Positions 15,231 to 23,856 of a DNA stretch of 42,389 nucleotides are shown here, piece after piece. Each line of letters begins with the position of its first letter. Within the stretch, counting starts at the first letter, position 1. The stretch is from Desulfobacteraceae bacterium (GTDB taxonomy: Bacteria > Desulfobacterota > Syntrophobacteria > Syntrophobacterales > Syntrophobacteraceae), in contig JAJFVB010000292.1 in NCBI GenBank assembly GCA_021372055.1, positions 1-42,389 on the forward strand, written 5' to 3'. The notes under the pieces were generated by a model. That model saw only the letters and a program-made list of their open reading frames with translations, made no database searches and had not been told where the DNA came from. The position numbers and the translations under genes are program-made.

Positions 15231-16739
15231 ATGCCGACCCTTAACACCCACGAGCCTCTTTTCATCTTTGAAATGGCCAACAACCACATGGGCAAGCCGG
15301 AACACGGGCTGAGAATCATCCGGGAGTTCGGCCGCATCGCCGGGGAATTCCCCTTCACCTTCGCCTTCAAGCTGCAGTACCGGCAGCTCGATACCTTCAT
15401 TCATCCCGACTACAAGACGAGAACGGATTTCAAGTATGTGAAGCGCTTCTCGGAAACCCGCCTTTCGGCAGACGATTTCAAAAGGCTCCGGGACGAAATG
15501 ACCGTACACGGCTTCCTTGCCGTCTGCACCCCCTTCGATGAAGCTTCCGTCGACCTGATCGAGGAACACAACTTCGATATCGTCAAAATCGCGAGCTGCT
15601 CTTTCACCGACTGGCCGCTTCTCGAGCGGATCGCCCTCACCGACAAGCCGGTGATCGCTTCGACCGCGGGCGCTTCCTTCCAGGACATAGACAAGGTGGT
15701 GAGCTTCCTCGGACACAGGAAAAAAGACTTTGCCCTGATGCACTGCGTGGCGCAGTATCCCACTCCTCCGGCACAGCTCCAGCTAAACCAGATCGACCTG
15801 CTCCAGGCCCGCTATCCCGGGATCCGGATCGGCTACTCGACCCACGAAGCCCCCGAAGAAGTGGACAGCGTCAAAGTTGCCGTCGGCAAGGGCGTGAGTC
15901 TTTTTGAAAAGCACGTGGGAGTTCCCGGCGAGGATTTCGGCCTGAACGCCTATTCGGCCAACCCCGAACAGGCGCGCGCCTGGCTCGAATCGGCCAGGGC
16001 GGCTTTTGCGATATGCGGGGTTTCCGGCAAACGCGCCGAGTTCGCCCAAAGCGAACTGTCCAGCCTGCGATCCCTGCAACGGGGGCTTTTCGCTTCGCGT
16101 TCCTTCAAAAAAGGCGAGCGCATCCCCCACGACGCGGTCTTTGCGGCCATTCCCACGATGGAAGGGCACATCACGGCAAGCGACCTCTCCAAGTACTGCG
16201 AACTCTACGCTTTGGAGGACATCGAAGCGAACGCGCCGCTGCTCTCCTCGAACATTTCGATGCGCAACGTGAGGGACAAGATCTACAAGATCGTGCAGGA
16301 CGTCAAGGGCCTCATCATTCAAAGCGGCGTGACCATCCCGTCGCAGGTTGACCTCGAAATATCGCACCACTACGGCATCGACCGGTTCTCCGAGTTCGGG
16401 CTCACGATGATGACGGTCGTCAACCGCATCTACTGCAAGAAGCTCATCGTCCTCCTTCCCGGCCAGAAGCACCCGACCCAGTACCACAAGCAAAAGGAAG
16501 AGACTTTCCACATTCTGTACGGGGAGGTCTACATCGAACTCAACGGGACCTCGCGCACGCTGAAAACGGGCGAGACCGTCACGGTGGAGCGGGGCGTGCA
16601 CCACTATTTCGGAAGCCATACGGGAGCCATCATCGAAGAGCTGTCCTCGACGCATTACGCCGCCGACTCCTTCTACCTCGACCCGGAGATCGGCAGGAAC
16701 GCGAACCGCAAGACCCTGCTGACCCATTGGTTCGATTGA
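15231..16739 (+). CDS. NeuB-like sugar-acid synthase fused to a cupin
   Basis: The 502-residue protein has a NeuB-type TIM barrel that normally condenses PEP with a hexosamine to give a nonulosonic acid. Seen are FIFEMANNHMGKPEHG (where NeuB has E-x-x-x-NH), FAFKLQYRQLDTF, KIASCSFTDWPLL, FALMHCVAQYPTP, IGYSTHE and FEKHV. An antifreeze-like SAF domain follows (about 285-345: RGLFASRSFKKGERI). Residues about 380-490 add a cupin domain with YHKQKEETFHILYGEVYIEL and HHYFG. GGAGGAAATC sets the start at 15231; a TTG further up is not used. The cupin could be an isomerase/epimerase step or a sensor. Its stop overlaps the next gene (TGATG). Product sugar unknown; PEP-dependent synthase activity is inferred. 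Confidence 0.8.
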   Translation: MPTLNTHEPLFIFEMANNHMGKPEHGLRIIREFGRIAGEFPFTFAFKLQYRQLDTFIHPDYKTRTDFKYVKRFSETRLSADDFKRLRDEMTVHGFLAVCTPFDEASVDLIEEHNFDIVKIASCSFTDWPLLERIALTDKPVIASTAGASFQDIDKVVSFLGHRKKDFALMHCVAQYPTPPAQLQLNQIDLLQARYPGIRIGYSTHEAPEEVDSVKVAVGKGVSLFEKHVGVPGEDFGLNAYSANPEQARAWLESARAAFAICGVSGKRAEFAQSELSSLRSLQRGLFASRSFKKGERIPHDAVFAAIPTMEGHITASDLSKYCELYALEDIEANAPLLSSNISMRNVRDKIYKIVQDVKGLIIQSGVTIPSQVDLEISHHYGIDRFSEFGLTMMTVVNRIYCKKLIVLLPGQKHPTQYHKQKEETFHILYGEVYIELNGTSRTLKTGETVTVERGVHHYFGSHTGAIIEELSSTHYAADSFYLDPEIGRNANRKTLLTHWFD

Positions 16740-17344
16740 TGAAAACGATTATCTGGGACGTTGACGACGTCCTGAACGATCTCACGCGAGCGTGGTTCGA
16801 AGACTGGCTGCGCTCATCCGGGACCGGTTGCTCTCTGAAATACGATCAGCTCGCCTGCAATCCTCCTCATGAACTGCTCGGCATCACCCATGCGGAATTC
16901 CTCGCCTCGCTTGACGCTTTCCGGCTCTCGGGCAAGGCCCGGGACCTGCCTCCTTTTCCGGAGACTCTCGACTGGTTTGCCCGGTACGGTAACCGCTGCC
17001 ATCACCTTGCTCTCACGGCAACTCCGCTTCTCGCGGGACACGTTTCCGCGGAATGGGTAATGCGGCACTTCGCGAGGTGGATACGCTCTTTCGGAATAAC
17101 CCCTTCGCCGCGCCCCGGATGGCCAAACGACCATCACGCGGCCAAATCGGACTTTCTTCTCTGGTGGGGCAAAGGGGACATCCTGGTTGACGACAGCCCG
17201 GCGAACGTGGCCGGAGCGCTGGCTCTGGGCATGGATGCGGTGCTCTTTCCGCGACCGTGGAACCGGTCGGAACCGAGCATCGGCGAGGCTCTGGAGGAAC
17301 TCACCCTGAAGGCATTCGGCGAGCCCCCCGCAACAATGAGGTAA
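16739..17344 (+). CDS. HAD-superfamily phosphatase
   Basis: The 201-residue protein begins MKTIIWDVDDVLNDL, a HAD motif I with the nucleophile Asp7 and acid/base Asp9, and ends with GDILVDDSPANVAGALALG, motif IV. A helical cap lies between. The pattern is that of deoxyribonucleotidase-like HAD phosphatases. Its start overlaps the stop codon of the NeuB-cupin gene by one base, so translation is coupled. In this position it is most simply the phosphatase that removes the phosphate left by the synthase, as in sialic-acid-type pathways, where the synthase product is dephosphorylated before activation. Substrate is inferred from position only. Confidence 0.75.
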   Translation: MKTIIWDVDDVLNDLTRAWFEDWLRSSGTGCSLKYDQLACNPPHELLGITHAEFLASLDAFRLSGKARDLPPFPETLDWFARYGNRCHHLALTATPLLAGHVSAEWVMRHFARWIRSFGITPSPRPGWPNDHHAAKSDFLLWWGKGDILVDDSPANVAGALALGMDAVLFPRPWNRSEPSIGEALEELTLKAFGEPPATMR

Positions 17345-17353
17345 AAGGACACC

Positions 17354-19150
17354 ATGGTAAAGCTATCGGATTATGTGGCCAACAGGATCGCCGGGGAAGG
17401 CGTCAAGCATGTCTTCATGCTGGCCGGCGGCGGCAGCATGCACCTGGTTGACTCCTTCGGCAGATGCCCCGATCTGGCATACGTCTGCAATCTCCACGAG
17501 CAGGCATGCTCCATTGCGGCCGACGCCTACGGCCAGTATACGAATAACCTGGGAGTCGCCCTGGTGACCACCGGCCCGGGCGGCACCAACGCCGTAACGG
17601 GCCTCGCGGGCGCCTGGCTTGATTCCACCCCCTGCATGTTCATCTCGGGGCAGGTCAAGAGGGCGGACCTCATGGCGGGCCGGGGAGTCCGGCAGATGGG
17701 TTTCCAGGAACTCGACATCGTCCGGGTCGTCAATTCCCTGACCAAGTACGCGGTGACGGTTACCGATCCCCTCACCATCAGATACCACATGGACAAGGCG
17801 CTCCACCTGGCAAGAACCGGCAGGCCCGGCCCGGTCTGGATCGATATTCCCCTGGACGTGCAGTCCTCCTTCATAGACGAAACGGCCCTCGAAGGTTTCA
17901 CGCCCGAAGAAGACCCGGATGCGGGCGCGAAGAAGGCGCGGCTGGAAGATCAGGTGCGCGCGGCGTTGGCATATCTCGCGGAGTCGCGGCGTCCGGTCAT
18001 CCTCGCCGGCAATGGAGTCCGGCTCGCAAAGGCGCTTGGAGAGTTCCACGATCTCATCGAAAAACTTCAGATTCCCGTGCTCACCACCTGGAAGGCCGCG
18101 GACTTCCTGCCCGAGGACCATCCCCTCTACGTCGGAAGGCCCGGAGCGATAGGGCAGCGGGCGGCGAATTTCGCGCAGCAGACCGCGGACTGGATACTCG
18201 TTATCGGCGCGCGGCTCGACCTGGGCCAAACCGGCTACAACCACCGCAATTTTGCCCGAGGCGCCAGGAAGGTGATCGTTGACGCCGATGAAGCCGAGAT
18301 CCGCAAGATGGACATGGACATCGAGGTCCCGATCTGCGCCGATGCGCGCGACGCCCTGCGGGAGTTCATCCGGCAGGCCTCCGGCATGGTTCGCCCGGAC
18401 CGCGCGCGCTGGTGGGAGAGGTGCCGCGAGTGGAAAGCCCGGTATCCCGTCATGCTTCCGGAGTACTGGAAAGAAAAAAACGGCGTCAGCACGTACGTGC
18501 TTGTAGACATTCTCTCGGACGAAATGACCCCGGAGGATCTGCTCGTCCCCGGCAGCTCCGGGACATGCAGCGAAGTCACCATGCAGGCATTCCGGGTCAA
18601 ACCGGGCCTGAGGGTCTTCAACACCCAAGGGCTCGGCTCGATGGGGTTCGGAATCTCGGCGAGCATCGGGGGATGCATTGCGAGCGGCGGAAAGCGCACG
18701 GTGTGCGTCGACGGGGACGGCGGTTTTCAAATGAACATCCAGGAGCTGGAGACCATCAGGCGGCTTAACCTCCCGATCAAGTTCTTTATCCTGAACAATC
18801 GCGGCTACGGCTCCATCCAGGCTACCCAGAAGAACTATTTCGGCGGCTTTTTTGTCGGAAGCAGCGCCGAAAGCGGCATGACGCTGCCCGATATCCGCCG
18901 CGTGGCCGGCGCGTTCGGTCTTAAGACCGCGATAATCCGGAACCACAGGAACATCAGGAACCGCGTGCGGGAAATCCTTCAGGCCGAAGGTCCCGTTGTC
19001 TGCGACGTCATCATTTCGCCGAATCAGACGACGGCCCCGCGAATCTCCACCGTGAAAAACGAAGACGGCACCATGACATCAAGGCCTCTGGAGGACATGT
19101 GGCCCTTTCTCGACCGAGATGAGCTGCAAGAAAACCTGCTCGTCGAATAG
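17354..19150 (+). CDS. TPP-dependent enzyme, acetolactate-synthase-like
   Basis: A full-length (598-residue) thiamine diphosphate enzyme with the pyrimidine-binding domain first (LHEQACSIAADAYGQ with the TPP-activating Glu49, then LVTTGPGGTNAVTGLAGAWL), a central domain, and the diphosphate-binding domain with CVDGDGGFQMNIQELETIRR and the metal-coordinating NNRGYGS. AAAAGGACACC precedes the ATG at 17354. Within sugar clusters such enzymes add two-carbon acetyl branches to NDP-keto-sugars (the YerE type of yersiniose synthesis) or decarboxylate 2-keto acids. No small regulatory AHAS subunit and no branched-chain amino-acid genes are nearby, so a sugar role is more likely. Substrate unknown. 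Confidence 0.85.
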   Translation: MVKLSDYVANRIAGEGVKHVFMLAGGGSMHLVDSFGRCPDLAYVCNLHEQACSIAADAYGQYTNNLGVALVTTGPGGTNAVTGLAGAWLDSTPCMFISGQVKRADLMAGRGVRQMGFQELDIVRVVNSLTKYAVTVTDPLTIRYHMDKALHLARTGRPGPVWIDIPLDVQSSFIDETALEGFTPEEDPDAGAKKARLEDQVRAALAYLAESRRPVILAGNGVRLAKALGEFHDLIEKLQIPVLTTWKAADFLPEDHPLYVGRPGAIGQRAANFAQQTADWILVIGARLDLGQTGYNHRNFARGARKVIVDADEAEIRKMDMDIEVPICADARDALREFIRQASGMVRPDRARWWERCREWKARYPVMLPEYWKEKNGVSTYVLVDILSDEMTPEDLLVPGSSGTCSEVTMQAFRVKPGLRVFNTQGLGSMGFGISASIGGCIASGGKRTVCVDGDGGFQMNIQELETIRRLNLPIKFFILNNRGYGSIQATQKNYFGGFFVGSSAESGMTLPDIRRVAGAFGLKTAIIRNHRNIRNRVREILQAEGPVVCDVIISPNQTTAPRISTVKNEDGTMTSRPLEDMWPFLDRDELQENLLVE

Positions 19151-19255
19151 ATCCGGGAAGACGGGGCATTCGCGGGCTGCAATGCAGGCAAACAAGGTCA
19201 ACGCTTACTGGCGAGGCATCGTGAATATCTCAATTCATATTTTTAGGAGACTTGT

Positions 19256-21064
19256 ATGAACTACCTAGTTGTTATGCCCAGATTTATAAACAAGCCTGGG
19301 GATTTCTATTATTTCGCCCTCGGAATCGCCTACGTGTCGGCCAGTCTGAAGAAGGCGGGCAAAAGGGTCTTCACCCTCAATTTGAACCACACCGCGGATC
19401 CCGTGAGCGTTTCCGTTCGTCACGCCATTGACGAGCATGGAATAGACGCAGTTCTTACCGGCGGTTTGAGCGGAAATTATACCCCTGTCAAACAAGTGGT
19501 TACGGCGGCCAAGGAAGTCGGCGGCAAAGTTTTGACCGTTGTGGGCGGAGGACTCGTCAGCAGTGAACCGCTTGTTGCAATGGAAGGGTTGGGCGCGGAT
19601 ATCGGGGTCATCGGGGAAGGGGAAATCACGGTATGCGAACTGGCCGAAGCCCTGGAAAAGGGCTCGGACCTTGCCGATGTGGCGGGCCTGGTCTACAGGA
19701 ACGACGGCCGGCTTCATATTACGGCGGCCCGTAAAGAGATCTTCGACCTTGCGTCGATTCCCTGGCCGGATTATGAGGGATTCGGTTTTTCAGCTTACCT
19801 GGACGCCATGTCGCGCGGTTCCGGCGGCCAGCGCTATGTGCAGACGATCGCCAGCAGGTCGTGCCCCTTTGACTGCACCTTTTGCTATCACCCCGCCGGC
19901 AAGCATTACCGGCAGCGTTCGCTCGACGATTTCTTCGAGGAACTGGACTTCATGCTGCCCCGCTTCCGAATCCAGTATCTTAACATCAGCGATGAGCTGT
20001 TTGCTCTCGACCGGGAAAGAACTCGCGAGTTTTGCGCCCGAATGAAAGAACGGGTGGACAAATTCGGCATCAAATGGGATGCCCAGCTTCGGGTGGACCA
20101 TGTGGACAAGGACCTTATGGACCTGCTCAAATCCTCCGGCTGCAGCCTCATAAGCTACGGTATTGAGAGCGCCGACAATACGGTACTGAAGAGCATGAGG
20201 AAGCACATCACGGTAGAGCAGATAGAAAATGCGCTCAAGTTGACGTATGAAGCGGGGATCCAGATCCAGGGGAACTTCATTTTCGGGGATATTGAAGAGA
20301 CCTGGGAAACCGTGCACAACACTCTGGAGTGGTGGCAAAAGCATCTGGAATACGAGGTGAATCTCACTCACATAAAGGTCTTCCCCGGCACCCACCTGTA
20401 TAAGCATGCCTGCGAGAAGGGAATAATCAAAGACAGGCTGAAATACCTGGAGGACGGCTGCCCCCTGGTGAACGTATCGAAGATGAGCGCGTCCGAGTAC
20501 AGTGCATTGGACGGCGAGCTCCAGCGGTACTTCAAGGCGAACTCAAGCCCGCCGGAATCGGTCGAAATGCTTGGCATCAAGGGCTCCGGTTGCCACATCG
20601 CCCTTACCTGCAAGCACTGCAAGGGCAGGACGGAACAAATCTATTACCCATTTTTGCACAGCCTGTCCAGGGCAAGGCCGGTTTGCACCCACTGCCGCCA
20701 GCGCCTGGATCTCGATGATGCGGTAATCGATGCAGTGCTGGAAAGCGGGTTCGCGAAGCTGTTTCGAGAACACAAGAAAGTCGGCGTCTGGGGATGCGGG
20801 GACATTGCCGGAATGGCATTTGAAAAATGTGCGTCTCTACGGCGGAATAAAATTTATCTGCTTGATAAAAGCGCACAAAAACAGGGGACCAGTTTGTGGG
20901 GACACACTGTATCCCCGCCCTCCATAATTCCCGATGAGAACATCGACGCGGTGATCATAACGTCGATCAGGTACGCGGATGAGATAAGCGATGAAATCGC
21001 GTCCAAATATCCATGTGTCAAAAAGATCATAAAGTTCACAGACATGACCACTATCTACAATTAG
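19256..21064 (+). CDS. B12-binding radical SAM enzyme with Zn-ribbon and Rossmann tail
   Basis: A 602-residue protein of four parts. Residues 1-150 form a cobalamin-binding-like Rossmann domain with VVGGGLVSSEP and IGVIGEGEIT. Residues about 195-400 are the radical SAM domain with CPFDCTFC (Cys203, 207, 210) and YGIESADNTVLKSMRK. Residues about 440-485 form a zinc ribbon: CKHC (452-455) and CTHC (477-480). Residues about 507-602 are a Rossmann-like domain starting VGVWGCGDIAGMAF, similar in pattern to the C-terminal domain of the sugar C-methyltransferase at 28.7 kb. B12 radical SAM enzymes methylate or rearrange unreactive carbons. AGGAGA precedes the ATG. The substrate is probably a sugar or glycan intermediate by context. 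Confidence 0.85.
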   Translation: MNYLVVMPRFINKPGDFYYFALGIAYVSASLKKAGKRVFTLNLNHTADPVSVSVRHAIDEHGIDAVLTGGLSGNYTPVKQVVTAAKEVGGKVLTVVGGGLVSSEPLVAMEGLGADIGVIGEGEITVCELAEALEKGSDLADVAGLVYRNDGRLHITAARKEIFDLASIPWPDYEGFGFSAYLDAMSRGSGGQRYVQTIASRSCPFDCTFCYHPAGKHYRQRSLDDFFEELDFMLPRFRIQYLNISDELFALDRERTREFCARMKERVDKFGIKWDAQLRVDHVDKDLMDLLKSSGCSLISYGIESADNTVLKSMRKHITVEQIENALKLTYEAGIQIQGNFIFGDIEETWETVHNTLEWWQKHLEYEVNLTHIKVFPGTHLYKHACEKGIIKDRLKYLEDGCPLVNVSKMSASEYSALDGELQRYFKANSSPPESVEMLGIKGSGCHIALTCKHCKGRTEQIYYPFLHSLSRARPVCTHCRQRLDLDDAVIDAVLESGFAKLFREHKKVGVWGCGDIAGMAFEKCASLRRNKIYLLDKSAQKQGTSLWGHTVSPPSIIPDENIDAVIITSIRYADEISDEIASKYPCVKKIIKFTDMTTIYN

Positions 21065-21080
21065 GAGTTCCTACCGGGCC

Positions 21081-21537
21081 ATGATCTCGCATCCCGAGGG
21101 CTATAAGCCATATGTCATCCTGGGCACTACCCAGCGCTGCAACTACCGGTGCCGGATGTGTTTGGCGAGGCGCTTCGGCGCCATCCGGAGGTTGTTTTCC
21201 ACCAGACAACGAACGCATCCCTGCTGACGGCGGGCAGGCTGCAATCTCTTCGAGGCATATCGAAGGCGGGGTTCACCATTTCGATCGATACGGTCGACGC
21301 CCTCACGTATGCCTCGATACGACGCCTGGAACGCTTTCCAGAGTTCTGGAAAACATCAGATCGCTGCGGCCCGGGTTGCGCTCCATCGGCGTCAAGGAGG
21401 TTGACCTGCGGCTGAATATGGTGCTCATGAAGCGCAACATTTTCCCTTTGCCGGATGTCTTGCGCTTTGCCAAGGAAATTCATGCGGCGGTCTACGTGGA
21501 TCATCCGCAGGGATTTGGCCCGGTTCTGGCTCTCTGA
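21081..21537 (+). pseudogene. Decayed radical SAM gene
   Basis: Homology to radical SAM enzymes is spread over three frames. The frame from 21081 has a normal opening with RCNYRCRMC and then goes out of register. A second frame (from about 21149) continues with VVFHQTTNASLLTAGRLQSL and FTISIDTVDALTYASIRR. A third continues with LSRVLENIRSL and VDLRLNMVLMKRNIFPLPDV, to 21537. Between the Cys motif and the second segment about 50 residues of the usual domain are missing, so there was a deletion as well as a single-base shift near 21320. The 3' end is cut by MITE copy D. No functional product is expected. Confidence 0.8.
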
Positions 21538-21539
21538 GC

Positions 21540-21630
21540 GGCGGCTCCCCACACCCAAAACGCAGTTGCGCTGCTCATTTTGGCGCTCACGGCGGACCCG
21601 TTGACCGGGCCGCACTTGGCACAATAATTG
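21540..21630 (-). repeat. MITE copy D (truncated)
   Basis: Minus-strand orientation. The core end AATGAGCAGCGCA...TGCG and AAGCGCC-like arm are visible, but the copy stops after the first half of the GTGGGGAGC hairpin and lacks the other terminus. It abuts the decayed radical SAM gene. Confidence 0.75.
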
Positions 21631-21671
21631 TATATCGCAGATCCCGCAAGACCGTTCAAGGCAGCCAGTTC

Positions 21672-21691
21672 GGGACCATCGGGTCCCTTTT
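21672..21691 (+). terminator. Intrinsic terminator before GT2 gene
   Basis: GGGACC-ATCG-GGTCCC is a perfect six-pair stem followed directly by TTTT. It lies 30 bp upstream of the next glycosyltransferase start and could split the island into transcription units. Confidence 0.5.
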
Positions 21692-21721
21692 CCGCTCAAT
21701 CCGTGAAAAAGGAGCGTCTGC

Positions 21722-22777
21722 TTGAATAACAGAGAACCTCTTGTAAGCATCATGATACCCAACAGAAACCATTCCGCGTTCCTGGGCCAATGCATTGAAA
21801 GCGCTTTGAACCAGACTTACGGGCACACGGAAATCATGGTTCTCGACAACTGCTCCGCCGACAACTCGCTGGAGGTCGCATCACGGTATGCAAAAGACGG
21901 GGTCCGTGTCTGCCGAAACCCCAAAAATATCATGAACGCCAGCTACAGGGTGCTCACCCTGCTCACGAAGGGCGTGTACATGACGCTGCTGTGCGCGGAC
22001 GATTTCATAAAACCCACGTTCGTGGAAAAATGCGTGAACATCTTCGAGCAGCACCACGACGTCGGCTATGTGCACTGCGAAAGGAACTACATCGACCCGG
22101 ACGGCAACGTCACAGAGCTTGATCCTTTCTACAGTTGCAGCTTCATAGCTCCCGGACACTCCGCCCTGCCGATATACATGCTGACAGACGTCGCGCAACC
22201 ATCGCAGTGCGTCATGCGCCGCTCGATTTTCGAACAGATGTACGGCTATGAAACCGAATTCGACCATGCGAACGCCGACAAGGACCTTTGGTTCAGGCTG
22301 TCCCTTGTTTCAAACTACGCCTATTTGCGGGAAAAACTCGCCTTTATAAGAATCCACCCGTCCCGCGAGACGATCACAAGTTTCAGAAACTTTTATCATC
22401 CCCTGGCCATGTACCTGACACTGGACAACCAGGCAAAGCTGGGCGCGCTTGGAGGGCACCGGAACGTGCTTGAGCGGCTGCCGGCGGCTTACAGGAAACT
22501 GGCCTCGGAATCGGTGAAAATTGCTTTTTTCTGCCTGGAGGAAAACAACAGGCCGCTTGCAAAGCAGTACGGGCTGTTCGCTCGGATCGCGAGTGGCGAT
22601 ATTGTCAAGGATGCCCAATACATAAAGCTCCAGGAGCTTCTCGAAAAAGACGGAGGGAGTTCCGAATGCGCCTCACGGCAAGGCACCCAGAGCGATATGT
22701 TCCTGAGCCGGAAACGCAGCTACGATCCGCCGGAAGGCTTCAAAGTCATAGGAGAGGGCGGCCATGCTCACAGCTGA
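21722..22777 (+). CDS. Glycosyltransferase family 2 (first)
   Basis: A 351-residue GT-A fold glycosyltransferase. LVSIMIPNRNHSAFLGQCIE and SALNQTYGHTEIMVLDNCSA are the usual N-terminal nucleotide-sugar-binding stretch, with LLCADDF as the DxD-like position. YVHCERNYIDPDGN and ANADKDLWFRLSL mark the acceptor side and catalytic base region. The start is TTG, set by GGAG eight bases before it. The last 14 bp overlap the next gene, which suggests coupled translation. It would add a sugar to the island's glycan on the inner membrane face; donor and acceptor unknown. Confidence 0.85.
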   Translation: MNNREPLVSIMIPNRNHSAFLGQCIESALNQTYGHTEIMVLDNCSADNSLEVASRYAKDGVRVCRNPKNIMNASYRVLTLLTKGVYMTLLCADDFIKPTFVEKCVNIFEQHHDVGYVHCERNYIDPDGNVTELDPFYSCSFIAPGHSALPIYMLTDVAQPSQCVMRRSIFEQMYGYETEFDHANADKDLWFRLSLVSNYAYLREKLAFIRIHPSRETITSFRNFYHPLAMYLTLDNQAKLGALGGHRNVLERLPAAYRKLASESVKIAFFCLEENNRPLAKQYGLFARIASGDIVKDAQYIKLQELLEKDGGSSECASRQGTQSDMFLSRKRSYDPPEGFKVIGEGGHAHS

Positions 22778-23792
22778 TTATGATGTAGTAGTCCTGCTTC
22801 TTACCCGCAACTGCAGGGAGGCGCTTCCGCGTACGATCGAGAGCGTATTCGGCCAGACTTTCGACAAAAACCGCATCAGGCTGGTCGCCATGGACAACAA
22901 CTCCACCGACGGCACTTACGAATCGCTTCTTGCCTATGCGCAGAACACTTCCATCTCGGTGTACCGGCTAAGCGAAACGCAATTGCCGACCCGGCTGCTT
23001 CGCGAGGCGACGGCGACCCTCGATTTTGCGGAATGGAAATACATCACGATAGTCAATCCGGGCGACACGATTTACCCGAATTTCGTCGAGAAATGCTCCG
23101 AACTCATGGACAGGTTCACCGATTCGGGAAACAGATTCCTCATCTGTGAAACCGACCTGCTGAAAAACGGCGTGGTGATGAAGCAGAACCCCATCTTTTC
23201 GAGCAGTTGCGTTCTGATGAAAAGGGAGCACTATCCGCACTTCTTTCTGCGCGGGATGGGGCACAAGGTGCAGTGTTTCTTTTCCAGGAAGACTATCCCC
23301 GAGAGCCTGCCCGAGCTTCCCCTCTGCGTCGACTACACCGATTTTTTCAAAAAGGCGGTCTATTCCTTTGAGGCCGAATGCATCTATGTCCGGGATGCCC
23401 TTGCGTGCACATCCCCGGCTCCCTGTGAGGACATGCTCAAGGACCTGATCCTGCGCCTTTTCCTGGTCAAACGGTCGGAGAACAGCATCGCCGCCCTGTT
23501 TGCGGACAAATCCTTTAAATACCTCGATCTGGAAGGCACCAGGAGCCAGGTTCATGAAAACCTTGCCCGCCTTGCTCTCCGGTATGCCTCGGAGGCCCTC
23601 GAAGACGGACAGGTCAAGGCGGCGCAAGACATCCTGATATTTGCTGAAATGGTTTATGACGACATCACAAAGACTGATTTCTTCTCAGCGATCAAAGCCG
23701 CGGTTGCGGGAAATACGATCCATATTCCGGAGAGGCGCATGGCCGCCGCCGAAAATACCGTCGCTCCACCGGACGGAGCACAGATGATATAG
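22764..23792 (+). CDS. Glycosyltransferase family 2 (second)
   Basis: A 342-residue GT2 enzyme that looks related to its neighbour: VVVLLLTRNCREALPRTIES and VFGQTFDKNRIRLVAMDNNS, then YITIVNPGDTIYPNF where the DxD motif is replaced by NPGD. The conserved DxD Asp therefore is only partly kept, so activity or metal use may differ. The C-terminal half has long helices (LFLVKRSENSIAALFADKS). It starts within the last codons of the preceding GT2 gene at 22764 with GGAGAGGGCGGCC as ribosome site. Together with its neighbour it probably makes one branch of the glycan. Confidence 0.8.
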   Translation: MLTADYDVVVLLLTRNCREALPRTIESVFGQTFDKNRIRLVAMDNNSTDGTYESLLAYAQNTSISVYRLSETQLPTRLLREATATLDFAEWKYITIVNPGDTIYPNFVEKCSELMDRFTDSGNRFLICETDLLKNGVVMKQNPIFSSSCVLMKREHYPHFFLRGMGHKVQCFFSRKTIPESLPELPLCVDYTDFFKKAVYSFEAECIYVRDALACTSPAPCEDMLKDLILRLFLVKRSENSIAALFADKSFKYLDLEGTRSQVHENLARLALRYASEALEDGQVKAAQDILIFAEMVYDDITKTDFFSAIKAAVAGNTIHIPERRMAAAENTVAPPDGAQMI

Positions 23793-23856
23793 CGGCAAGA
23801 CTGGACTTTCTTCTCTAAAGTTTGTTGGTTGAAATTCAAATGAGGCGGCCACATTG

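Noticed and set aside
17363..18946. Long minus-strand open frame
   Set aside because: Antisense to the TPP enzyme; no recognisable motif in its translation.
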